Shown here: in pieces, positions 1 to 7,523 of the stretch
Layout: each line of letters opens with the position of its first letter
Position numbering within the stretch: the first letter of the stretch is position 1
DNA from: Lewinella sp038528965
GTDB taxonomy: Bacteria; Bacteroidota; Bacteroidia; Chitinophagales; Saprospiraceae
DNA length: 64,000 bases
Assembly (NCBI GenBank): GCA_038528965.1
Contig: JBCBEC010000006.1
Location: forward strand, 186,001 to 250,000
Direction of reading: 5' to 3'
The notes under the pieces: model-generated
Told to the model about the DNA's origin: nothing
Databases searched by the model: none
Seen by the model: the letters and a program-made list of their open reading frames with translations, nothing else
Made by a program: the position numbers and the translations under genes

Positions 1-289
1 AGAACCAAGCGCCCAGTAGGCCAGCCACCAGCATGTACATCATAATGTGCAACTGGAAGGTATTCATGATCTGGAAGCGCCCCGCATAAATTGGTGCTTT
101 TTTCATGCGCATAGCAACCAGGCGATGCAGGGCATAAATGACCAAGGTGCCCGCCGCCACAAAGCCATCAAGCGCCGAGCTTCGCCATTCTCCAAAGTAT
201 AGAAGCTGGGTCTGCACTTGCATCAGCCAGGCGGCTAGGGCGATCCAAAAATGGCCGTAGAGGAGCAGGTCGATAAACTTGCGGAGCAT
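1..289 (-). CDS. Membrane protein, 3' part cut by window edge
   Basis: The reverse strand from ATG at 289 reads open to base 1, giving about 96 residues beginning MLRKFIDLLLYGHFWIALAA. It has three hydrophobic stretches (roughly residues 5-25, 40-56 and 78-96) and a basic connecting loop rich in Arg, Lys and Met. The arrangement recalls Bacteroidota membrane proteins with a UbiA-prenyltransferase-like fold, but the aspartate-rich catalytic motifs would lie outside the window, so the function is not assigned. It is transcribed away from the hairpin at 313-342, which ends the gene on its other side. Confidence 0.6.
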   Translation of the reverse strand, partial: MLRKFIDLLLYGHFWIALAAWLMQVQTQLLYFGEWRSSALDGFVAAGTLVIYALHRLVAMRMKKAPIYAGRFQIMNTFQLHIMMYMLVAGLLGAWF

Positions 290-312
290 ACGCCTAAAGG
301 TAGGCTGAAAAC

Positions 313-342
313 AAAAATGGTTCGGAAATCCGAACCATTTTT
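313..342 (-). terminator. Rho-independent terminator after the M42 peptidase gene
   Basis: A perfect 13-bp inverted repeat (arms 313-325 and 330-342, AAAAATGGTTCGG and its complement) encloses a 4-nt loop. It lies 70 bp past the stop of the peptidase gene. On the reverse strand the stem ends in a T tract; the A/T-rich arm bases make it potentially bidirectional. Confidence 0.8.
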
Positions 343-410
343 CTTACTACTTTCTTAGTACGATGATCTTTTGCCTAACACAGTGGGCCAAACAAATGAG
401 CCTACGACAT

Positions 411-1490
411 CTAGAAGTATTTAAAGCTTTGTCCTGCCTCAATCTTTAGTAGGCTCTGGTAGATCAGCTCAATGACGCCTTCCACATCCTTTTTGTGGGC
501 CATTTCCACTGTGGTATGCATATAACGCAAGGGTAATGATATAAGCGCCGAAGGAACACCGCCGTTGCTGTAAGCAAAGGCATCAGTATCCGTACCAGTG
601 CGACGTGAAGCAGCTTCTCTTTGAATACTGATCTCGTTTTCTTCCGCCGTTTCAATGATCAGATCCAGGAGCTTATTGTGTACAGCAGGTGCGTAGGTAA
701 GGGATGGACCGCGGCCCGCTTTTACATCACCGTGAATTTTTTTATCGATCAGTGGCGTGTGAGTATCGTGCGTGACATCCGTTACTAGCGCTACCTGCGG
801 CTTAATGGTCTCCGCAATCATTTCGGCACCACGCAGGCCCACTTCTTCCTGCACTGAATTAACAATGTATAAGGAATACGGTAATTTAATTTCATTTTCG
901 TGCAAAAGCCGCGCTACTTCCGCGATGCAAAAGCCCCCCATACGGTTATCTAGGGCACGACCTACGTAGTACTTGTCGTTGAACACCTCCATCTCGTCGT
1001 CGTAGGTGATCACACAACCGACGGTTACGCCCATTTCGAGTACCTCGTCCTTGTTCTTGGCACCAATATCGATGAATATATTCTCCAGTTTAGGCGTTAG
1101 GTTAGCATCCTTACCACGACGGGTGTGAATTGCCGGCCAACCAAATAGGCCCCGCACAATTCCTTTCTTAGTGTGAATATTCACCCGCTTGGAAGGAGCA
1201 ATGAGATGATCGGAGCCCCCATTCCGTACTACATACAAGAAGCCATCATCCGTTATATAATGTACAAACCAGGAGATCTCATCAGCGTGGCCTTCAATAA
1301 CTACTCGGTAATCCTGCCCAGGATTGATAACACCGTAGAGCGTACCATAATTATCGAGGTGGTAATCGTCGATGTAGGGTTTGATGTACTCCAGCCAGAG
1401 TTGCTGCCCGGGGGCTTCAAAGCCCGTTGGGGAAGCATTATTGAGATAACGACGCAGAAATTCTTCTGAAGATTGGTTTATGATCGACAT
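411..1490 (-). CDS. M42 family metallopeptidase (glutamyl aminopeptidase / FrvX type)
   Basis: This is a 359-residue cytosolic dinuclear-zinc aminopeptidase of the tetrahedral (TET) aminopeptidase family, which trims peptides released by proteases. Expected metal and catalytic residues are visible: the histidine in GHADEIS (H68), the bridging aspartate in RALDNRMGG (D181), the glutamate pair in QEEVGLRGAE (E215/E216), the aspartate in VTDVTHDT (D238), and the late histidine in LPLRYMHTTVE. Length is normal for the family. The frame also opens at a GTG six codons upstream (1508), but the ATG at 1490 fits the usual N-terminus better. It follows pyrE in the same direction with a 45-bp gap, so read-through is possible. 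Confidence 0.9.
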   Translation of the reverse strand: MSIINQSSEEFLRRYLNNASPTGFEAPGQQLWLEYIKPYIDDYHLDNYGTLYGVINPGQDYRVVIEGHADEISWFVHYITDDGFLYVVRNGGSDHLIAPSKRVNIHTKKGIVRGLFGWPAIHTRRGKDANLTPKLENIFIDIGAKNKDEVLEMGVTVGCVITYDDEMEVFNDKYYVGRALDNRMGGFCIAEVARLLHENEIKLPYSLYIVNSVQEEVGLRGAEMIAETIKPQVALVTDVTHDTHTPLIDKKIHGDVKAGRGPSLTYAPAVHNKLLDLIIETAEENEISIQREAASRRTGTDTDAFAYSNGGVPSALISLPLRYMHTTVEMAHKKDVEGVIELIYQSLLKIEAGQSFKYF

Positions 1491-1535
1491 GGTGTTCGTT
1501 GGTTTCACTAATGAAAAGCGCTTTACTCTTTTTTA

Positions 1536-2183
1536 CTATTGTCGGCTAAGAAATTGATCACTCCAAGCCACTGGATCCTTGCGCCAATCAGCCAGGAGCT
1601 GTTGTTGAGGCGCATCAATGTAGCCTGCTGCAAGAGCCTCCTCCAGCAGTGCATCATAATTACTTAAGGTCAGGAAAGGACATTCGGCCTTCGCAAAAGC
1701 GGTCTCAGCTTCAGCAAAACCATAAGTAAAGAGTGCGAGTACTCCCGCTACTTCACCACCAGCCTCGCGTAGGGCATCTACTGCCAACAAGCTACTTCCG
1801 CCCGTAGAGATCAGATCTTCCACTACGAGATAGCGTTCACTAGGATGCAGTTCGCCCTCAATCTGGTTCTGCCGCCCGTGGGCTTTAGCTTTACTGCGGA
1901 TATAGATGAAAGGTAAGTTCAGCCGATCCGCCAGCAACGCACCGTGGGGAATCCCCGCAGTAGCTACTCCGGCAATACCGTACAACTCACCAAACTGGCT
2001 GCTCTGCGCCACCATTTGTTCCACAAGAAAGCCGCGCACTTCAGGGTGCGACAATGAAACGCGATTGTCACAATAGATAGGCGATCGCCGACCACTGGCC
2101 CAGACGAAGGGGTTTTGCGGGCTCAGCTTTATTGCCTTTATTTGCAACAAATGTTGAGCAACTTGTTGTTCCTGGCTCTTCAT
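1536..2183 (-). CDS. pyrE: Orotate phosphoribosyltransferase
   Basis: PyrE transfers the phosphoribosyl group of PRPP to orotate, giving orotidine 5'-monophosphate in pyrimidine synthesis. The 215-residue protein carries the PRPP-binding signature VVEDLISTGGSS (residues about 122-133) and the RSKAKAHGRQN flexible-loop region with its conserved Lys and His. The N-terminal part, NPFVWASGRRSPIYCDNR, is the orotate-side signature of bacterial PyrE. ATG at 2183 is chosen; a TTG two codons upstream is the only alternative. It is divergent from a NUDIX gene with only 20 bp between the two ATGs. A pyrE-NUDIX neighbourhood is common in Bacteroidota (from memory). Confidence 0.95.
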   Translation of the reverse strand: MKSQEQQVAQHLLQIKAIKLSPQNPFVWASGRRSPIYCDNRVSLSHPEVRGFLVEQMVAQSSQFGELYGIAGVATAGIPHGALLADRLNLPFIYIRSKAKAHGRQNQIEGELHPSERYLVVEDLISTGGSSLLAVDALREAGGEVAGVLALFTYGFAEAETAFAKAECPFLTLSNYDALLEEALAAGYIDAPQQQLLADWRKDPVAWSDQFLSRQ

Positions 2184-2203
2184 AAGCAAAAAATTGCGTG
2201 CAA

Positions 2204-2842
2204 ATGTACAAAATCTACATTAATGACCGCCTTCTTACCCTGTGTGATCCCCTCGCAATGGCCCAAGCAGGCACACCCGATGATGGTCATTTAGTTGCAC
2301 GCTACCCAGGCAAGCCCAAGTTTCTACTCAACTATGTTGATCTCCTCGAAAAAGGCTCTCCACAGGTAAAGCGAGTGACGATCTTCCACACGGATGTAGA
2401 AGCGCTGTGGTCTGATTTCAAACAACACTATCGCGTGCAGGAAGCTGCCGGTGGCTTGGTCTACAACTTTGCCCGCCAGTGGTTACTAATTTTTCGGCGT
2501 GAGCACTGGGATCTACCGAAAGGAAAAATTGATCCGGGTGAATCACAAGAGGAAGCAGCAATAAGAGAAGTCCAGGAGGAGACTGGCCTGAAACTGCTAG
2601 AATTACAAGACCCACTACCCACTACTTATCATACCTTCCGTGATAAGAAGGACCGTCGCGTGCTGAAGATCACACACTGGTACCGGATGGCTACGCAAGA
2701 AACCCACCTTATTCCGCAGTTGGAAGAAGATATCGAGCAAGCCGTGTGGATGTCGCCAAACCAATTTTTTGCCGAAGAACGGATCGTTTATCCCAACATA
2801 TTAAGCCTCCTGGAAGCTTCACTACAGCAAGATCAGAATTGA
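2204..2842 (+). CDS. NUDIX hydrolase
   Basis: This 212-residue protein has a complete Nudix box, GX5EX7REUXEEXGU, as GKIDPGESQEEAAIREVQ followed by EETGL (about residues 106-128), which binds Mg2+ and hydrolyses nucleoside diphosphate-linked substrates. The substrate cannot be read from the sequence. The N-terminal ~70 residues, beginning MYKIYINDRLL, form an extra module seen in the Bacteroidota pyrE-linked NUDIX proteins. Its start faces pyrE almost back-to-back, so the promoter must overlap the pyrE coding region or both genes have very short leaders. An upstream GTG at 2198 is the other possible start. Confidence 0.88.
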   Translation: MYKIYINDRLLTLCDPLAMAQAGTPDDGHLVARYPGKPKFLLNYVDLLEKGSPQVKRVTIFHTDVEALWSDFKQHYRVQEAAGGLVYNFARQWLLIFRREHWDLPKGKIDPGESQEEAAIREVQEETGLKLLELQDPLPTTYHTFRDKKDRRVLKITHWYRMATQETHLIPQLEEDIEQAVWMSPNQFFAEERIVYPNILSLLEASLQQDQN

Positions 2843-2939
2843 TTGATCACCATTTCCGGCAAAAAAAGTTCTTGGATCGTACAACATTTCAGTGAAAAAT
2901 TTCGTTTGTAGCACCCAGAAGACTAATCCTTCTAAATTA

Positions 2940-2971
2940 TTGTCCACTCTGGCAATTTAATTTTATCTTTG
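2940..2971 (+). promoter_or_regulatory. Bacteroidota-type promoter for the small secreted protein gene
   Basis: TTG at 2940-2942 and TATCTTTG at 2964-2971 are separated by 21 bp, matching the Bacteroidota consensus TTG-N17-23-TAnnTTTG. Transcription would start near 2977, leaving a leader of about 37 nt before the ATG at 3014. Confidence 0.6.
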
Positions 2972-3013
2972 TCAGCGCAAATCCCAGCTTCGGACATAAT
3001 CCAGGACACGAAC

Positions 3014-3388
3014 ATGAATCGGTTAATTTTACTTCTAGGGCTACTAATGTTTACTATTTCAGGTGAGTTAGCAGCCCAAATGACGGCGAAAAGCCCGTTA
3101 GCTCCATCTTCTCCTTCAGCAACAGAACTCGAAATTAATGAATGGTCGATATACGCTGACCAGGAGAGCAGTACGTACTTTATCGATTTTGAACAATTGG
3201 CAGTAAATGTCAACAAGATTTCTGTCAAGAACACCAACGGCCAGGTAATATGGCAAGAGGACGTTTTTGATTTACCAGTAAATTCTATTTACGAATTGGA
3301 CTTTAGTAGTTTCACTGCCGGCCATTACGTAATCGAATTAGAGGCCTTTACGGGTATCATCCGCAAAGTGGTGATCCATCGTGGCTAA
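3014..3388 (+). CDS. Small secreted protein with a T9SS-CTD-like beta domain
   Basis: This 124-residue protein starts with a signal peptide (MNRLILLLGLLMFTISGELA, cleavage near AAQ). Its second half alternates hydrophobic and polar residues like the final beta-sandwich of Bacteroidota sorting domains: a strand ending NGQVIWQED, then a TAGHYVIELEA strand and a final IIRKVVIHRG. It is short for a T9SS cargo and may be a DUF3244-like stand-alone domain. The frame opens at a TTG 15 codons upstream, but the ATG directly before the hydrophobic core is preferred. The role is unknown. It is followed by a strong bidirectional terminator. Confidence 0.7.
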   Translation: MNRLILLLGLLMFTISGELAAQMTAKSPLAPSSPSATELEINEWSIYADQESSTYFIDFEQLAVNVNKISVKNTNGQVIWQEDVFDLPVNSIYELDFSSFTAGHYVIELEAFTGIIRKVVIHRG

Positions 3389-3403
3389 GGCCCAATGATC
3401 AGC

Positions 3404-3451
3404 AAAAGAAAAGGGAGCAAATTGACTAGTCAATTTGCTCCCTTTTCTTTT
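3404..3451. terminator. Bidirectional rho-independent terminator (perfect 48-bp palindrome)
   Basis: The arms are 24 bp each and perfectly complementary around the centre ACTAGT (3425-3430). The outer parts are AAAGAAAAGGGAGC and its complement, so each strand ends in a T-rich run. It sits between convergent genes (secreted protein ending at 3388, bifunctional nuclease ending at 3486) and can serve both. Confidence 0.9.
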
Positions 3452-3485
3452 TAGCCTATTTTAAGCTAGCTTAAATAGTGCATCA

Positions 3486-4082
3486 TTATTTCCGCTTGTT
3501 GATTTCGTCGCGGATTTTAGCCGCACTTTCGTAGTCTTCAGCAGCCAATACTTCGTTCAAGGCGGTTTTCAGTTGCTCAACCGTCATTCGTGAAAATTCT
3601 GGCTCACTACCCTGGTAGGCTTCAGCACCTTCCACTTCTACTACTTCATCCTCATCCTCGTCTTCACCACCTTCTTGTAGTTCTACACCAGCAGCGTCGA
3701 GAATGAACTCGTAAGTATAGATCGGACAAGAGAAACGCACCGCTAAGGCTAGTGCATCTGAAGTACGAGAATCGATCTCAATGATCTCACCATCCTTTAC
3801 ACAGACCAGTCGTGCATAAAAGATACCTTCTAAAAGGTTGTTGATGATGATCTCTTTCAACTCCACATTGAATATATCCAAAGTGTTTTTGAATAGATCG
3901 TGGGTGAGTGGTCGGTTAGGCAGCATTCCCTCAATAGCTACCGCAATAGCTTGGGCTTCAAAGCCTCCGATAACAATAGGTAGCCGACGGGCACCATCGC
4001 GTTCACCTAGCACAACTGCGTAGTTGTTCGATTGGGTTACGCTATGCGACAAGGCAATAATATCAAGTGCGATCTTCCTCAT
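3486..4082 (-). CDS. Bifunctional nuclease family protein (DUF151 plus UVR motif)
   Basis: The 198-residue protein has an N-terminal bifunctional-nuclease (BFN/DUF151) domain, about residues 1-135, with the typical stretches VVLGERDGARRLPIVIGG and SRTSDALALAVR. A very acidic linker (EDEDEDE) follows, then a C-terminal UvrB/UvrC-interaction (UVR) helix pair, EDYESAAKIRDEINKRK. Plant and archaeal BFN proteins cleave RNA and single-stranded DNA; in Bacteroidota this architecture is common and usually annotated only at family level. The start is ATG at 4082. The terminator at 3404-3451 ends it. Confidence 0.88.
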   Translation of the reverse strand: MRKIALDIIALSHSVTQSNNYAVVLGERDGARRLPIVIGGFEAQAIAVAIEGMLPNRPLTHDLFKNTLDIFNVELKEIIINNLLEGIFYARLVCVKDGEIIEIDSRTSDALALAVRFSCPIYTYEFILDAAGVELQEGGEDEDEDEVVEVEGAEAYQGSEPEFSRMTVEQLKTALNEVLAAEDYESAAKIRDEINKRK

Positions 4083-4218
4083 GTTCCGGCCTAATAAAAA
4101 CGCTTTTCTAAAGGTATTAAATGTACGGATTTTATTTTGAAATCCGTGTCGCCCAGCATGCTATGAGCACAGGCTTGGCGGTGCGACGCGCAAAGGTAGA
4201 AAAAATATCTTTCCCCCG

Positions 4219-4977
4219 CTATTTGGCTTTAGCCTCGTTCCACAATGCATCCATTTCCTCCAAGCTCATCTCCGTTAAGGCACGGGGCGCGTGGGCTTCT
4301 ATATATTCAAACCGTTTCTTAAATTTTTGGTTGACTCGCTCTAGCGCGGTTTCCGGATCTATTCCCTGAAAACGAGCGTAGTTGACCAGACTGAAAAGGA
4401 TATCTCCAAATTCTTCTTCTTTTTTACCGGCGCTAGCATTAGTGTCAAGTGTTTCCTTAAATTCCGCCATCTCCTCTTCTACCTTTTCCCATACCTGCTC
4501 ACTATTTTCCCATTCAAACCCGACCTGTTTCGTCTTATCTTGCATTCGATAAGCCTTAACCATAGCCGGTAATGAGCGTGGCACGCCTCCCAACACACTT
4601 TTCTTGCCCTCTTTCATCTTGAGTTGCTCCCAGTTCTTTTTCACCTCTTCCTCATCGGCTACTTCTAAATCGCCGTAAATATGAGGATGCCGAGCTACTA
4701 ACTTATCGCAAACGGCGTGCAGGGCATCTGTGATGTTCCATGCTTTCTTCTCGTCGGCAATTTTGGCATAGAATACCATGTGTAGGAGTAAATCACCGAT
4801 TTCTTCTTTTACCCCGGCCAAATCTTGATCCAGGATAGCATCGGCTAATTCGTAAGTCTCCTCAATAGTCAAGTTGCGAAGCGACTCCATCGTTTGTTTG
4901 CGATCCCAGGGGCACTGCTCCCGGAGTTCATCCATAATAGTTAGTAAACGATCAAAAGCTTCCAATTGGGGTTTCAT
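4219..4977 (-). CDS. mazG: Nucleoside triphosphate pyrophosphohydrolase MazG
   Basis: MazG converts non-canonical or excess NTPs to NMPs and pyrophosphate. The 252-residue protein has the usual tandem arrangement: an N-terminal MazG domain opening with LREQCPWDRKQTMESL and an EETYELADAI...EEIGDLLLH metal site, and a C-terminal copy with KKEEEFGDILFSLVNYAR. Length is normal. The start is ATG at 4977. A promoter matching the Bacteroidota consensus lies at 5001-5030. Confidence 0.93.
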   Translation of the reverse strand: MKPQLEAFDRLLTIMDELREQCPWDRKQTMESLRNLTIEETYELADAILDQDLAGVKEEIGDLLLHMVFYAKIADEKKAWNITDALHAVCDKLVARHPHIYGDLEVADEEEVKKNWEQLKMKEGKKSVLGGVPRSLPAMVKAYRMQDKTKQVGFEWENSEQVWEKVEEEMAEFKETLDTNASAGKKEEEFGDILFSLVNYARFQGIDPETALERVNQKFKKRFEYIEAHAPRALTEMSLEEMDALWNEAKAK

Positions 4978-4994
4978 AAGAATTCGTATTTTTG
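4965..4994 (+). promoter_or_regulatory. Possible promoter for the NqrM-like gene
   Basis: TTG at 4965-4967, inside the first codons of mazG, and TATTTTTG at 4987-4994 are 19 bp apart, a consensus match on the forward strand about 75 bp before the ATG at 5069. It abuts the oppositely directed mazG promoter. Confidence 0.4.
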
Positions 4995-5000
4995 CGCCGC

Positions 5001-5030
5001 CAAAAATACTGAACTATCTGCCTTCACAAA
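5001..5030 (-). promoter_or_regulatory. Bacteroidota-type promoter for mazG
   Basis: On the reverse strand, TTTG at 5030-5027 and TATTTTTG at 5008-5001 are spaced by 18 bp. This fits TTTG-N17-23-TAnnTTTG and gives a leader of about 18-20 nt before the mazG ATG at 4977. Confidence 0.6.
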
Positions 5031-5068
5031 TGGTTTTCTAGGTAGATTGTGATTATCAAAATCAGCAT

Positions 5069-5272
5069 ATGGAATTCTTATCTGTTCTGGCTATCATTTT
5101 TGTCACCTTCGGCATCTCGTTTATTCTCATCAATATCCGCCACATTGTGACGGGCAATGAGTTTCGTGGCACCTGTGCTACCAATAACCCGATGCTAAAA
5201 TCTAAGGTGGGTGAATGTTCCGTGTGCGGAAAACGCCCGGAGGAGGATTGCAAAATGCCAGCCGTTAAGTAG
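5069..5272 (+). CDS. NqrM-like (DUF539) small membrane protein
   Basis: This 67-residue protein has one N-terminal transmembrane helix (residues 3-23) followed by a soluble tail with four cysteines (C36, C50, C53, C61) in the pattern TCATNNP...GECSVCGKRPEEDC. This is the layout of NqrM, the maturation factor proposed to deliver iron to the Na+-translocating NADH:quinone reductase. No nqr genes are in the window, so the role is inferred from family resemblance only. It is transcribed divergently from mazG and convergently with the LytTR gene, 18 bp from its stop. Confidence 0.75.
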   Translation: MEFLSVLAIIFVTFGISFILINIRHIVTGNEFRGTCATNNPMLKSKVGECSVCGKRPEEDCKMPAVK

Positions 5273-5290
5273 GTCAATCTATTTCCGCTT

Positions 5291-5998
5291 TTAGCTGAAT
5301 AGGTCGCGAACAATTGCTGCTCTCAAGCTGCGGCTGACTGGAATTTTACCGATTCCCACTTCTAATAAGTTTCCCTCGATAGATCGTACCGCTGCGTTAG
5401 CAACGATGTAAGACTTGTGTACTCGGGTGAAAGCACTAGCGGGAAGAAGCTTTTCCATATTTTTTAGACGTTCAAAAGTCACGTACTTCTTCTCTTTGGT
5501 CACCACCCGAATGTACTCCTTCATGCCCTCTACATATATAATTTCACTTACCTGCAAACGCACCAGGCTACCGTCCACTTTAAGATGAATGTAGGACTCT
5601 TCTTGTCCCTCCGAAATCGCTTTTGCTAGCGCATCACGCGCCCGCTCTAAAGCTTGATTAAAACGGGCAAACGAGAATGGCTTGACCAGGTAATCTACCG
5701 CCTGCAACTCAAAGGCCTCCACTGCATAATCGCGATAGGCCGTAGTGAAAATTGCTGCGGGAGGATTGCTTAAGCCTTTGAGAAAATCTACTCCGCTTAA
5801 AGTAGGCATCTGAATATCCAAAAACATAACATCCACTTCCTCCTCGCGCAGGATCCGCATGGCATCCAATGCAGTTTTACACTTCGCAACGACTGAGGTT
5901 CCGGGAATTTGGTTGAGAAATTCCTCCAGAAGATTGAGGGCCAAGTATTCGTCGTCCACCAGAAGAATACGTGTATGCTGATGATTTGCTTCTTTCAC
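5291..5998 (-). CDS. LytTR-family response regulator
   Basis: The 235-residue protein has an N-terminal receiver domain (acidic pair D15/D16, phosphoacceptor D61 in VMFLDIQMP, conserved Thr in FTTAY, Lys in VKPF) and a C-terminal LytTR DNA-binding domain from about residue 135 (ending with TRVHKSYIVANAAVRSIEG). The start is a GTG at 5998; no ATG occurs near the conserved N-terminus. The upstream kinase stop and this start overlap by one base (TAGTG), so the two are translationally coupled. Confidence 0.93.
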   Translation of the reverse strand: MKEANHQHTRILLVDDEYLALNLLEEFLNQIPGTSVVAKCKTALDAMRILREEEVDVMFLDIQMPTLSGVDFLKGLSNPPAAIFTTAYRDYAVEAFELQAVDYLVKPFSFARFNQALERARDALAKAISEGQEESYIHLKVDGSLVRLQVSEIIYVEGMKEYIRVVTKEKKYVTFERLKNMEKLLPASAFTRVHKSYIVANAAVRSIEGNLLEVGIGKIPVSRSLRAAIVRDLFS

Positions 5999-7050
5999 TA
6001 GGCGGGTAGCTTTTGGAATTGGAGGCCAAATTGAACAGAGAATTGACCATTTTCTCCTTTAGCAACTAAGTTATGGCGGGTCGGATATTGTAACTGCAAA
6101 CGACGACGGATATTCTCTAGCCCCACCCCTCCTGTCCGGTCTTTTTGCTGTTGTTGTGCGTTATAGCTGTTCACTGCTGTAAAATGGAGGCCTTCTGGCC
6201 GAACCTGCAAATCCAGTTTTACATAGGCATCTGGGTTTTCCGCAAAGTCAGCATGCTTAAAGCAATTCTCAACAAAGGGAATTAACAGTAGTGGCTCCAA
6301 CATCACGGGCTGGCGCGGCAACTGATAATTGAATTCCACCTGTGGAGGGTCTTCAAACTGTAGCTCAAAAAGATCAATGTATTCCTCAACCACCGCCACC
6401 TCCTTTGCCAGGGGAGCCTTATTTTTCTGCGCATCGTAGATCACGTACTGCAACAGTTCGCTCAAACGCAATACAAGTGGAGCGGTTTTATCCGATTTCA
6501 CGACTGCTAAGCTATAAATATTATTTAGCGTATTGAATAGAAAGTGAGGATTCATCTGGGCCCGCAAAAACTGCAGTTTGGCTTCTTTTTGTTCACTTAG
6601 CAACTCTGACTGCCGTTGTTTCATGATCACCCTAGAACGGATCAATTGATAGAGCAGACTATTCAATAGCGTCGTCAGGTTTGTAATAATGGCACCAAAG
6701 AAGTGGGACACAGGGCCCGGTTGATAATATTCAGTAGCATCTTCCCAATAGGAAAACCCTTCATTAATGTGAAAACGTGCTACAGTTATAGTAGCAAATA
6801 ACAAGAAGGTGGAACCACTAAAAACCCAGTACTTCCGCTTTTCATAATACCACTGATATAGATAGCCCTGCACATAAAACAGCACCATCATCATAGCCGT
6901 ATTCAACAGGCCGCGTAATATGGCCTGCTGGGTAGGTAGCATCCGCAAAAATGCTGCTACCGACATCAAGCAGATGAGCAGCCAAACACTTACGTGTAAG
7001 CCCACAAGAAGCCGGCTTCCAATATTTGGCCAGTAGCTGTTTTTGTTCAT
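5998..7050 (-). CDS. LytS-type sensor histidine kinase (His_kinase family PF06580)
   Basis: The 350-residue protein has four hydrophobic segments in its first ~145 residues, then the phosphoacceptor motif AQMNPHFLFNTLNNIYSL, an N-box LLIPFVENCFKHA and a G-box GVGLENIRRRLQLQYP. It is the cognate kinase of the LytTR regulator that overlaps its stop. The ligand is unknown; in Bacteroidota such pairs rarely control the murein genes their name suggests. ATG at 7050 is chosen over a TTG at 7068. The 470 bp upstream contain repeats, not another gene. Confidence 0.93.
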   Translation of the reverse strand: MNKNSYWPNIGSRLLVGLHVSVWLLICLMSVAAFLRMLPTQQAILRGLLNTAMMMVLFYVQGYLYQWYYEKRKYWVFSGSTFLLFATITVARFHINEGFSYWEDATEYYQPGPVSHFFGAIITNLTTLLNSLLYQLIRSRVIMKQRQSELLSEQKEAKLQFLRAQMNPHFLFNTLNNIYSLAVVKSDKTAPLVLRLSELLQYVIYDAQKNKAPLAKEVAVVEEYIDLFELQFEDPPQVEFNYQLPRQPVMLEPLLLIPFVENCFKHADFAENPDAYVKLDLQVRPEGLHFTAVNSYNAQQQQKDRTGGVGLENIRRRLQLQYPTRHNLVAKGENGQFSVQFGLQFQKLPA

Positions 7051-7154
7051 TGCAGTAAAATAGCACAATTCGGAAGAGCGAGCCAGGTGATATTCAACGA
7101 ATTGTGGGGAGGGTTCAACGAAAAGGCCACCTGGGACGGCGGTGGTTAGTTGAA

Positions 7155-7246
7155 TTAGTTGATTTGGTTGGGCCTGCGGCCTTGGTTGGTGGAATGAGTT
7201 GATTTTAGTGAATTTGGTTCGGCCTCCGGCGGCGGCCTTAGTTGGT
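7155..7246. repeat. Imperfect direct repeat in the spacer upstream of the LytS gene
   Basis: Two imperfect copies (7155-7190 and 7205-7246) share TTAGTTGATTTGGTT then GGCCT, CGGCCTT and GTTGGT; the second copy carries an extra CGG triplet. The spacer 7051-7523 has no coding potential that I can support. Confidence 0.55.
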
Positions 7247-7275
7247 TAATGTTTTTTTAAGTAAAAGTGACAATC

Positions 7276-7333
7276 AAAGTGAAAGTAAAAAGCCGCTGTA
7301 CCTGACTTTCACTTGAACCGCTACTTTCACTTT
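7276..7333. repeat. Perfect 12-bp inverted repeat
   Basis: AAAGTGAAAGTA at 7276-7287 is complementary to TACTTTCACTTT at 7322-7333, with 34 bp between. A further ACTTTCACTT lies inside. It could form a cruciform or a weak terminator; no T tract follows. Confidence 0.55.
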
Positions 7334-7339
7334 AATCAT

Positions 7340-7375
7340 AATTCTAATTCTCACGCTAATTCTAATTCTAATTGC
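7340..7375. repeat. Hexanucleotide tandem array (AATTCT)
   Basis: Six units in a strict 6-bp register: AATTCT, AATTCT, CACGCT, AATTCT, AATTCT, AATTGC. It is a short degenerate microsatellite in the non-coding spacer. Confidence 0.7.
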
Positions 7376-7523
7376 TAGTCCCTAACACTTCGTTGAATAG
7401 GACATACCGCTGGTTGAAGACATTTGGTGGCTGTGGGCTGTGGGCTGATGTTTGTAGCAATCAATAACTATTGAGAATGGCTTAAGCGGTTCTCATCATT
7501 ACAAACATCAAAAGACCAAAACC

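Noticed and set aside
1173..1469. 98-codon open frame antisense to the M42 peptidase
   Set aside because: It is fully inside a conserved gene on the other strand and has no motif or signal peptide.
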